DNA of 11,976 nucleotides from an uncultured bacterium. GTDB taxonomy: Bacteria > Methylomirabilota > Methylomirabilia > Rokubacteriales > CSP1-6. Position 1 is the stretch's first letter, and the number at the start of each line of letters is the position of its first letter. A program made the translations under genes and the position numbers. A model generated the notes under the pieces. That model ran no database searches. It had not been told where the DNA came from and worked only from the letters and a program-made list of their open reading frames with translations. The stretch is from positions 1 to 11,976 of the forward strand of contig CAMLFJ010000040.1 of the NCBI GenBank assembly GCA_946479205.1, given 5' to 3'. Shown in pieces: positions 6,838-11,976 of the stretch.

Positions 6838-7353
6838 TCAGGCCTGGGGCCGCGGCGTGGTCTGGCAGATCTGGGCCCAGCGCTCCACCGTGTCGCGGCC
6901 GGCCAGGGTCTGCAGGAGAATCACGCTCGGGTGCCCCGCGTGGAACTGGTACGCCGCGCCCGCGGGCAGCAGCGTCATGTGCCCGCGCCGGGCCCGCACG
7001 CGGCCCATCTTCTTGCCGGTCGGATCGCCGGCCAGCGGAATCGAGCCCTGGCTGCCCGGCGGCACCAGGGACGGATTGTCGGGCTTGACCAGGCGCACCT
7101 CGACCTCCCCGTCCATCACGAGGGCGAACTCGTCCTGGGCGGCCACCCGCCAGCCGGACGTGCCCTCGGCCCGGATCGCCTCGATCACGTACTCGATATT
7201 CTTGCCGACCGCGACCTTCTCGTACGGCTTGGCCTTCGAGGCGACCTCGAACACGTTCGAGAAGACGTAGTTCCGCGCGTCGTCCTTGATGACCTCGACC
7301 CCGCCCTTCTCAAAGTGCTGGAGCGAGCCGAAGCGAGTGGGCTGTGACGCCAT
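6838..7353 (-). CDS. pnpC: Hydroquinone 1,2-dioxygenase, small subunit
   Basis: The 171-residue protein has the length of the PnpC/HqdA alpha subunit (about 165-170) and stands directly before the large-subunit gene with a 13-nt gap, as in known pnpCD and hapCD clusters. It has a cupin-like core: WRVAAQDEFALVMDGEVEVRLVKP (68-91), then GRVRARRGHMTLLPAGAAYQFHA (117-139). It lacks the clustered His/Glu metal ligands of active cupins, fitting a structural rather than catalytic partner. Conserved-looking ends are VIKDDARNYVFSNVFEVASKAKPYEKVAVGKN (21-52) and ERWAQICQT (157-165). The ATG at 7353 is preceded by a strong AAGGAGA ribosome-binding site. The 5' end overlaps the marR 3' end by 44 nt. Synonym hqdA/hapC. 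Confidence 0.8.
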   Translation of the reverse strand: MASQPTRFGSLQHFEKGGVEVIKDDARNYVFSNVFEVASKAKPYEKVAVGKNIEYVIEAIRAEGTSGWRVAAQDEFALVMDGEVEVRLVKPDNPSLVPPGSQGSIPLAGDPTGKKMGRVRARRGHMTLLPAGAAYQFHAGHPSVILLQTLAGRDTVERWAQICQTTPRPQA

Positions 7354-7825
7354 TGCGATTCTCCTTTTCGCGACCCTCCCGGCGCCCGCGGCCGAGCCGC
7401 CGGCAGAGCCGGCCCAGCGCCGCCTGATCCGCCGGGGAGAGCGCGCGCATCTCGCGCACGACGTGTTCCGCGTGGCGAGGGAAGATACCGCCGATCAATC
7501 GGCGGCCCTTGTCGGTGAGCGTGACCGTGATGAATCGCCGGTCGTCGGGCCGCCGCGTGCGGCGCACGAGCCCGCGCCGCGCGAGGTTGCCGACCACCAC
7601 GGTGGTGTTGCCGCCACTGCGCAGGAGCTTGTGCCCGAGATCCCGCTGGCAGAGCGGGCCCAGGTGCAGCAGGGCCTCCAGCGCGCCGAACTGGCCGACG
7701 GTCAGGTCGGCCCCCCGCATCAGCGGCTCGAGACGGGCCGTCACCGACTCGGCGGCCCGCATCAGCTTGATGTAGGCGTCGAGCGCCGTTCGCTCCTCGG
7801 TGCTGCCCCGGTAGTGGGTCGGCAT
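7310..7825 (-). CDS. MarR-family transcriptional regulator
   Basis: This is a 171-residue winged helix-turn-helix protein. From the ATG at 7825 (MPTHYRGST) it shows an N-terminal dimerisation helix (11-36) and LTVGQFGALEALLHLGPLCQRDLGHKLLRSGGNTTVVVGNLARRGLV (41-87), with the recognition helix around 71-84. The wing RRTRRPDDRRFITVTLTDKG (88-107) has the family's D-x-R pattern, and a C-terminal helix pair follows. Such proteins usually repress neighbouring catabolic genes and release DNA on binding a phenolic ligand. The longer open frame to 7876 uses a TTG that is really the -35 hexamer of the promoter, so the ATG is preferred even though no Shine-Dalgarno is seen. The last 14 codons (about ENRNGVTAHSLRLAPAL) overlap pnpC in another frame. 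It probably regulates itself and pnpCD through the palindrome in its leader. Confidence 0.87.
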   Translation of the reverse strand: MPTHYRGSTEERTALDAYIKLMRAAESVTARLEPLMRGADLTVGQFGALEALLHLGPLCQRDLGHKLLRSGGNTTVVVGNLARRGLVRRTRRPDDRRFITVTLTDKGRRLIGGIFPRHAEHVVREMRALSPADQAALGRLCRRLGRGRREGREKENRNGVTAHSLRLAPAL

Positions 7826-7828
7826 AGT

Positions 7829-7839
7829 TTCAACTTGAA
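7829..7839 (-). promoter_or_regulatory. Probable MarR operator palindrome
   Basis: TTCAAGTTGAA is a perfect inverted repeat (TTCAA-G-TTGAA) ending three bases before the marR start codon. It is AT-rich in a very GC-rich context and lies at the predicted transcription start of the promoter at 7848-7876. Size and sequence style fit MarR-family sites. That MarR binds it is inferred. Confidence 0.6.
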
Positions 7840-7847
7840 TCGTTGCC

Positions 7848-7876
7848 TTACTACCGCCCGCGCCCGTCCTTGTCAA
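7848..7876 (-). promoter_or_regulatory. Sigma-70-type promoter for marR-pnpCD-transporter operon
   Basis: On the minus strand a consensus TTGACA (7876-7871) is followed, after 17 bases, by TAGTAA (7853-7848), which matches three of six -10 positions. Transcription would start near 7841, giving a leader of about 15 nt and placing the start next to the palindrome at 7829-7839. No comparable promoter is obvious in the short gaps downstream, so this may serve the whole minus-strand block. Confidence 0.55.
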
Positions 7877-7887
7877 GGGCCCCCGCG

Positions 7888-7974
7888 CCCCTCACCCTGC
7901 CCTCTCCCCAGAGGGGAGAGGGAGAATCGCGTTCGTCACCCTCTCCCCTCTGGGGAGAGGGCCGGGGTGAGGGG
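7888..7974. repeat. Large nested inverted repeat, possible bidirectional terminator
   Basis: Two arms (7888-7922 and 7939-7974) are inverted copies, with one small difference (GCAGGG versus GCCGGGG) around a 16-nt loop. Each arm contains its own ten-base hairpin, CCCTCTCCCC / GGGGAGAGGG, around a three-base centre. The whole can fold as one long stem or two stems. It begins one base after the MBL gene stop, read in that gene's direction, and ends about 12 bases before the marR -35 box. It may therefore insulate the downstream promoter from readthrough. No T tract is present. A related copy is at 11431-11472, suggesting a dispersed repeat family. Confidence 0.85.
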
Positions 7975-8835
7975 CTACGCCTCTACCGTGAAGCGCCACG
8001 TATCGCCGTGCTTCACGATGCGGCCCGCGGTGGGATGGTGGAAGTGTGTCCCGAGCACGGTCACGGGCCGATCGCCGTAGAGGGCGCAGAAGGCGCGCCG
8101 GGTCTGCTGCGCCGCGGCGGGGTCCGTGTCGAAGGTGGTCTGCCAGGTGGGCTCCGCGATCTGCACCGGGTGATGCATGAGGTCGCCGGTGATGACCGCG
8201 TCCGCGCCGCCCGAGGCGAGGCGCACGCTGACGTGGCCGGGGGTGTGGCCGGGCGTCGGCTCCAGGCGGATCTCGTCGGTCACCCGATGGTCCATGTCCA
8301 CGAGCTCGGCGAGCCCCGCGTCGAGCACGGGGGCGACGCTGTCGCCCATGATGCGCTGCGTGCCCTCCTCGCTCTCGGCGGTCCAGTGCTCCCACTCGCG
8401 CCGTGCGAAGAGGTAGCGCGCGCGGGGAAAGGTGGGGACCCAGCGCCCGTTCTCGAGCCGGGTGTTCCAGCCCACGTGGTCCACGTGCAGGTGCGTGCAG
8501 ATCACGACGTCGACCGCGTCGGGCGCGACGCCCGCCGCCTTCAGGGTGTCGAGGAAGCCGGTGCGCAGCATGTGGAAGGGCCGGCGGCCGCCCCGGTCCT
8601 TGTCGTTGCCGATGCAGGTGTCGACCAGCACGGTGAGGTCGGGCGTCCGCACCACGAAGGTGTGCACGCTCTGGAGCAGGCGGCTCTCGGCGTCCAGGAA
8701 GTGCGGGGCGAGCCAGTCGCGGTGGCGGTCGAGCGCCTCCGCGGTGGTGCCGGGGAAGAGCCACGTCGCCCGCGTGGGACCCGCGGTCTCGACGACCGCG
8801 CTGACGCGGAGACGGCCGACCGTGATGTCGCGCAT
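7975..8835 (-). CDS. MBL-fold (metallo-beta-lactamase superfamily) metallohydrolase
   Basis: The 286-residue protein has the full zinc-ligand set of the superfamily: H115-x-H117-x-D119-H120 in CTHLHVDHVGW, the PGHTPGH motif (195-201), D218 in ITGDLMHH, and a late His in GTHFHHP (262-268). No signal peptide is seen, so it is cytoplasmic. The overall layout (N-terminal VDTCIGNDK strand, long insert after the first motif, GDLMHHPVQ) resembles the lactonase/parathion-hydrolase-like branch often labelled as AHL-lactonase-like. The substrate cannot be stated, but hydrolysis of a lactone or ester is the natural guess. The start ATG at 8835 has only a weak Shine-Dalgarno. The gene is transcribed divergently from the SnoaL-SDR-CoA-transferase cassette across a 129-nt gap, and its stop codon abuts the inverted repeat. 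Confidence 0.88.
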   Translation of the reverse strand: MRDITVGRLRVSAVVETAGPTRATWLFPGTTAEALDRHRDWLAPHFLDAESRLLQSVHTFVVRTPDLTVLVDTCIGNDKDRGGRRPFHMLRTGFLDTLKAAGVAPDAVDVVICTHLHVDHVGWNTRLENGRWVPTFPRARYLFARREWEHWTAESEEGTQRIMGDSVAPVLDAGLAELVDMDHRVTDEIRLEPTPGHTPGHVSVRLASGGADAVITGDLMHHPVQIAEPTWQTTFDTDPAAAQQTRRAFCALYGDRPVTVLGTHFHHPTAGRIVKHGDTWRFTVEA

Positions 8836-8896
8836 TGCGCGCGGATTGTATCACCGGGGAAAGCCGCCGGGGGAAGAGCCGGCCGGGGGCCAGAGC

Positions 8897-8926
8897 CTGC
8901 CGGGGACCCGGCCGATCGTGTATACT
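8897..8926 (+). promoter_or_regulatory. Candidate promoter in the divergent intergenic region
   Basis: TATACT (8921-8926) is a five-of-six -10 match on the plus strand, about 40 nt before the SnoaL-like gene. The upstream CTGCCG (18-nt spacer) is only a weak -35. The overlapping TGTATA reads TATACA on the minus strand, so the same short AT-rich patch could also serve the MBL gene. The rest of the 8836-8964 gap shows nothing else recognisable. Confidence 0.4.
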
Positions 8927-8964
8927 CCGCCCGCATCGCCCTCTCACACCCGGAGCGAGCCACG

Positions 8965-9384
8965 ATGGCCACGACGAGTCTCGACCGCGCGACGCTGCGC
9001 GAGCTGACGATCCGCTTCACCGATGCGTTCAACCGCGACGACCTCGACGGCGTGCTGGCCATGATGGCGGACGATGCGGTGTACGAGGAGTTCACCGGCG
9101 CGGTGAGCCGCGGCCGGGCCGCGATCCGCGCCGCCTTCGAGCCCCAGTTCCGGGGTGACTTCGGGAAGATCCGCTTCGGGACCGAGGACCTGTTCGTGGA
9201 CGAGACCGCCGGCCGGGCGCTCATCCGCTGGGTCTGCCGGCTCGAGACCCGGCGTGGGCCGGCGGCCTGGCGGGGCCTCGACATCCTCCACTTCGACAAC
9301 GGCCTGGTGACGCGGAAGCTCACCTACGCGAAGGCGAAGGTGCCGCTCCTGGGCGAGACGCCAAACCACGGCGGGAAGGCCTGA
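8965..9384 (+). CDS. SnoaL/NTF2-like (ketosteroid isomerase-like) protein
   Basis: This 139-residue single-domain protein has the NTF2/SnoaL pattern. It starts with the helix LRELTIRFTDAFNRDDLDGVLAMMADDAVYEEF (11-43), then the loop SRGRAAIRAAFEPQFRG (48-64). Beta strands follow: IRFGTEDLFVDETAGRALIRWVCRL (69-93), the Trp/aspartate strand WRGLDILHFDNGLVTRKLTYAK (102-123). Proteins of this fold may be isomerases, cyclases, dehydratases or non-catalytic ligand carriers, and the active residues cannot be assigned here. The long upstream open frame is a shadow. The ATG at 8965 follows a GGAGCGAG sequence and is the first sensible start after the candidate promoter. The gene is 4 nt upstream of the SDR gene, so the two are almost certainly cotranscribed. 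Confidence 0.85.
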   Translation: MATTSLDRATLRELTIRFTDAFNRDDLDGVLAMMADDAVYEEFTGAVSRGRAAIRAAFEPQFRGDFGKIRFGTEDLFVDETAGRALIRWVCRLETRRGPAAWRGLDILHFDNGLVTRKLTYAKAKVPLLGETPNHGGKA

Positions 9385-9388
9385 CGCG

Positions 9389-10213
9389 ATGGGACAGCTC
9401 GACGGCAAGGTAGCGATCGTCACCGGATCGGGGCGCGGCATCGGGCAGCAAGTGGCCCTGCGGCTGGCGCGCGACGGCGCGGCGGTGGTGGTGAACGATC
9501 TCGACGACGCGCCGGCCAAGGAGACGATCGGCCTCATCGAGAAGCTGGGCGGGCGGGCGGTCGCCTGCAACGGCGACGTGACCGCCAAGGACTTCGGCGA
9601 CCGCATCGTGGACGTCGCGGTCAAGCAGCTCGGCGGCCTGCACGTCATCGTGAACAACGCGGGCTACACGTGGGACAACGTCATCCAGAAGATGACCGAC
9701 GAGCAGTGGTACGCGATCATGGACGTCCACGTGACCGCGCCGTTCCGGATCCTCCGCGCCTTCGCGCCCTACCTCCGGTCCCAGTTCGAGGCGGAGGCGG
9801 CCCGCGGAGCGCGCGTCGTTCGAAAGGTCGTGCAGGTCTCCTCGACCTCCGGGGTGCGCGGCAACGCGGGCCAGGTCAACTACTCCTCCGCGAAGGCGGC
9901 GGTGACCGGCATGACCCGCACGCTCGCCAAGGAGTGGGGCCGCTACGCGGTCACCGTGAACTGCGTGGCGTTCGGCTACGTGCAGACGCGCCTGACCAAG
10001 CCGCTCGCCGAGGGCGAGGCCGGCACGATCGAGGTGGCCGGCCGCCAGGTGAAGGTGGGCGTGCAGGGCGCGCGCATCGCGGCCATGAACCAGATGATCC
10101 CGCTCGGCCGTGGCGGGCTCCCCGAGGAGGCGGCGGGCGCGATCTACCTCTTCTGCAGCCCGGACAGCGACTTCGTCAGCGGCCAGACGCTCGTCGTCAC
10201 CGGCGGCGCGTAA
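9389..10213 (+). CDS. Short-chain dehydrogenase/reductase (SDR), FabG-like
   Basis: The 274-residue classical SDR shows the nucleotide-binding glycine motif TGSGRGIG (12-19), an acidic residue at the end of strand two (VVVNDLDD, D37) that favours NAD(H) over NADP(H), NNAG (89-92), the catalytic serine region VQVSSTSG (148-155), and the YxxxK pair Y165/K169 in NYSSAKAA. The C-terminal GRGGLPEEAAGAIYLFCSPDSDFVSGQTLVVTGGA is typical. It oxidises or reduces a hydroxyl/keto group, and position next to a CoA-transferase suggests a CoA-thioester or its free acid as substrate (inferred). The loop at 133-146 between the active-site elements is longer and more basic than usual. It starts 4 nt after the SnoaL-like gene and ends 13 nt before the CoA-transferase gene. 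Confidence 0.92.
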   Translation: MGQLDGKVAIVTGSGRGIGQQVALRLARDGAAVVVNDLDDAPAKETIGLIEKLGGRAVACNGDVTAKDFGDRIVDVAVKQLGGLHVIVNNAGYTWDNVIQKMTDEQWYAIMDVHVTAPFRILRAFAPYLRSQFEAEAARGARVVRKVVQVSSTSGVRGNAGQVNYSSAKAAVTGMTRTLAKEWGRYAVTVNCVAFGYVQTRLTKPLAEGEAGTIEVAGRQVKVGVQGARIAAMNQMIPLGRGGLPEEAAGAIYLFCSPDSDFVSGQTLVVTGGA

Positions 10214-10226
10214 CCGGGGCTCGCTC

Positions 10227-11423
10227 GTGTCCGGCCCGCTCAGCGGCGTCCGCGTCGTGGACTGCACGACGGTCGTGCTCGGCCCGTGGGCGGCCCAGCA
10301 GCTCGGCGACCTCGGCGCCGACGTGGTCAAGGTCGAGCCCCCCGAGGGCGACACCACGCGCCAGCTCGGCCCCATGAAGAATCCGGGCATGGGCGCGTTC
10401 TACCTGGCGGTCAACCGCAACAAGCGCTCGATCGTGCTCGACCTCAAGCAGGAGGCCGCGCGCGCGGTACTGCTGCGGCTCGCCGAGGGCGCGAACGTGC
10501 TGCTCCACAACTACCGCCCACAGGCGGCGCGTAGACTCGGCATGTCCTACGAGACTTTCAGAGCGATCAATCCGGGCATCGTCTACGTCGGCACCTACGG
10601 ATTCCGGGCCGCCGGCCCCTACGGCGACAAGCCGGCCTACGACGACATCATCCAGGCCGCCTCCGGCCTGGGCTCGCTCCAGGCCTCGATCGTGGGCGAG
10701 CCTCGCTACGTGCCGACGATCGTCGCGGACAAGAGCAGCTCGATGACGGTGCTGGCCGCGGTGCTCGCCGCCCTCTACCACCAGGCGCGCACCGGCGAGG
10801 GCCAGGAGGTCGAGGTGCCGATGTTCGAGAGCATGGCCGCCTGGGTGATGGTGGAGCACCTCTACGGCGAGACGTTCGTGCCGCCGCTCGACACCATCGG
10901 CTACAAGCGGATCCTCAATCCGAACCGCCGTCCGTTCCAGACGAAGGACGGCTACCTGGCGATCCTGCCGTACACGGATCAGAACTGGCGCGACTTCTTC
11001 ACGTTCACCGGCCGGCGGGATCTGTTCGACGATCCGCGCTTCAAGACGCTGGGGACCCGCCTGCGCCACATCGAGATCCTGTACGACGAGCTGCGGAAGA
11101 TCGCGCTCACCCGCACGAACGCGGAGTGGCTCACCGAGCTCGACCGTCTCAATATTCCCGCGATGACGGTCAACACGCTGGAGGCGCTGCTGCACGATCC
11201 GCATCTGGAAGCGGTCGGGTTCTGGCAGACGGTGGAGCACCCGAGCGAGGGCACGCTGCGCCTCCCGGGCATCCCCGCCGCCTACAGCAAGACGCCGGGC
11301 GCCATCCGGCGCCTGCCGCCGCGGCTGGGGGAGCACAGCGAGGAGATCCTGCGCGAGGCCGGGCTGAGCGCCGCGGAGATCGCGTCGCTGCTCGCCTCCG
11401 GCGTCACCCGCTCCGCCCGCTAG
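10227..11423 (+). CDS. Class III (CaiB/BaiF, formyl-CoA transferase-like) CoA-transferase
   Basis: This 398-residue protein has the family length. The N-terminal LSGVRVVDCTTVVLGPWAAQQLGDLGADVVKVEPPEGD (5-42) is the diagnostic CoA-transferase III opening. It is followed by NRNKRSIVLDLK (63-74), NYRPQAARRLGMSYE (95-109), a YDDIIQAASGL stretch (138-148), and VADKSSSMTVLAAVLAALYHQARTGEGQEVEVPM (166-199). D168 is the expected catalytic aspartate that forms the acyl-anhydride/glutamyl-type intermediate equivalent in formyl-CoA transferase (Asp169 there). It moves CoA between organic acids in the cytoplasm, with unknown donor and acceptor. The start is GTG at 10227, 13 nt after the SDR stop. The open frame extending to 10110 reads arginine/serine-rich nonsense inside the SDR gene and is not used. 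It is the last gene of the plus-strand cassette. Confidence 0.93.
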   Translation: MSGPLSGVRVVDCTTVVLGPWAAQQLGDLGADVVKVEPPEGDTTRQLGPMKNPGMGAFYLAVNRNKRSIVLDLKQEAARAVLLRLAEGANVLLHNYRPQAARRLGMSYETFRAINPGIVYVGTYGFRAAGPYGDKPAYDDIIQAASGLGSLQASIVGEPRYVPTIVADKSSSMTVLAAVLAALYHQARTGEGQEVEVPMFESMAAWVMVEHLYGETFVPPLDTIGYKRILNPNRRPFQTKDGYLAILPYTDQNWRDFFTFTGRRDLFDDPRFKTLGTRLRHIEILYDELRKIALTRTNAEWLTELDRLNIPAMTVNTLEALLHDPHLEAVGFWQTVEHPSEGTLRLPGIPAAYSKTPGAIRRLPPRLGEHSEEILREAGLSAAEIASLLASGVTRSAR

Positions 11424-11430
11424 ACCCTTC

Positions 11431-11472
11431 TCACCCTCTCCCCCGCCGAGGGGGACAGGGCAGGGTGAGGGG
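11431..11472. repeat. Second, degenerate member of the GC-rich inverted-repeat family, possible terminator
   Basis: TCACCCT (11431-11437) pairs with AGGGTGA (11462-11468), and an inner CCCCC (11440-11444) pairs with GGGGG (11450-11454) around GCCGA. Read on the minus strand, its outer 22 bases match the left arm at 7888-7909 at all but one position. It fills the gap between the convergent CoA-transferase and GNAT genes, where a shared terminator is expected. Confidence 0.75.
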
Positions 11473-11478
11473 GACCCT

Positions 11479-11976
11479 TCACCGCCCCGCAGCCAGCCGG
11501 AACAGCAAAATGTCCCCGAACGCCCACGGCGTCGTGCCGATCCGCTCGAACCCGAGCTGCTCAAGCAGCCGCACCGAGCGCACGTTGACCTCGTCCGCGG
11601 CGGCCACGATCTCGGCGAAGCCCGGACGCGTCCGCGCCTGCGCGATGGCGGCGCGGGCCATCTCGGTGGCCAGCCCCTGCCTGGTCCAACGCTCGCGCAA
11701 CGCGTACAGCAGTTGCGGCTCCGGGAAGCTCGGCGCGATCCGGAACCCGTAGAACCCCACCAGCTCATCCGTCGTCTTGTCGTGAGCCAGCCAGATCCCG
11801 ACCTCGCGGCTCTCGAACAGCGCCCGGCTCTCCTGGACGCGCTGCTCGCTCCACTCGCGGGAGAGCACCTGGCCGTCCATCATGTAACGCCGGACGTGCT
11901 CGTCCTGCACGAGACCGTGGAAGGCATCCAGCGTGCCGGGCTCGACCGGGTGATACCGCAGCCGCGCGGACCGCAA
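11479..11976 (-). CDS. GNAT-family N-acetyltransferase (RimJ/RimL-like), at the window edge
   Basis: 165 residues are visible. Acetyl-CoA-binding features are the strand QLLYALRERWTRQGLATEMARAAIAQAR (88-115), where R-Q-G-L-A is the pyrophosphate loop, and NVRSVRLLEQLGFERIG (131-147), the N-x-x-S-x-x-L-x-E-x-L-G-F motif of the Acetyltransf_3 group. SARLRYHPVEPGTLDAF near the start matches the usual N-terminal strand, so the visible part is nearly complete. The only start inside the window would be the TTG at 11976, so the true start probably lies just beyond the edge. Such enzymes acetylate N-termini of proteins or small amines, and the substrate is not predictable. The gene is convergent with the CoA-transferase gene and unrelated to it in layout. 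Confidence 0.85.
   Translation of the reverse strand: MRSARLRYHPVEPGTLDAFHGLVQDEHVRRYMMDGQVLSREWSEQRVQESRALFESREVGIWLAHDKTTDELVGFYGFRIAPSFPEPQLLYALRERWTRQGLATEMARAAIAQARTRPGFAEIVAAADEVNVRSVRLLEQLGFERIGTTPWAFGDILLFRLAAGR

Noticed and set aside
4243..7088. Long plus-strand frames (about 532 and 419 codons) opposite the binding protein and pnpD
   Set aside because: Low-complexity Arg/Ala/Gly/Val composition with no motif or ribosome-binding site. The minus-strand genes have clear family signatures.
7826..7876. Earlier TTG start for marR
   Set aside because: This TTG is the first triplet of the TTGACA -35 box, and translation would begin upstream of the predicted transcription start.
7888..7974. 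CRISPR-like or tandem repeat
   Set aside because: There are only two arms in inverted, not direct, orientation with a 16-nt loop, so it is a nested hairpin rather than an array.
10197..11768. A 523-codon minus-strand frame opposite the CoA-transferase
   Set aside because: Shadow of the CoA-transferase and GNAT genes; no recognisable fold and Arg/Glu/Val repetitive composition.

Overview
This is a GC-rich, gene-dense bacterial chromosomal window with short intergenic gaps and third codon positions that are nearly always G or C. No rRNA, tRNA, CRISPR array, transposase or phage gene was seen. The gene mix (Liv-type ABC transporter, PhyH-type dioxygenase, class III CoA-transferase, SDR, MBL-fold hydrolase, aromatic ring cleavage) suits a soil or subsurface heterotroph. 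The mix and the GC-rich CCCTCACCCTG-type repeats are reminiscent of Candidatus Rokubacteria/Methylomirabilota or a proteobacterium. That placement is a guess from gene content, not a phylogenetic result.

Region A (about 1-7876, all minus strand) looks like one long operon read from right to left. In transcription order it holds a MarR-family regulator, the small and large subunits of hydroquinone 1,2-dioxygenase (PnpC/HqdA and PnpD/HqdB), a Tat-exported substrate-binding protein, LivG, LivF, LivH, LivM, a phytanoyl-CoA-dioxygenase-like Fe(II)/2-oxoglutarate oxygenase, a 77-residue membrane protein with a YLDPGTGS motif, and the first 33 codons of a gene that runs off the left edge. Gaps are 37 nt or less, with GTGA overlaps inside the transporter set and a 44-nt overlap between marR and pnpC. 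A TTGACA/TAGTAA promoter and a perfect TTCAA-N-TTGAA palindrome sit just in front of marR. The dioxygenase call rests on an H-x-N-x3-E ... H iron-ligand set (H245, N247, E251, H292) with the spacing recalled for PnpD. The likely job of the operon is regulated uptake of a small, possibly aromatic, solute and ring opening of hydroquinone to 4-hydroxymuconic semialdehyde. The enzymes that normally finish this route (semialdehyde dehydrogenase, maleylacetate reductase) are not in the window.

Region B (7877-7974) is a large nested inverted repeat between the marR promoter and the 3' end of an MBL-fold metallohydrolase gene. A second, degenerate member of the same repeat family lies at 11431-11472 between two convergent genes.

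Region C (7975-11423) has the MBL-fold hydrolase on the minus strand. Divergent from it is a tight plus-strand cassette: SnoaL/NTF2-like protein, short-chain dehydrogenase and class III CoA-transferase. This looks like an acyl-CoA or organic-acid pathway fragment of unknown substrate. Region D (11479-11976) is a GNAT acetyltransferase on the minus strand that reaches the window's right edge.
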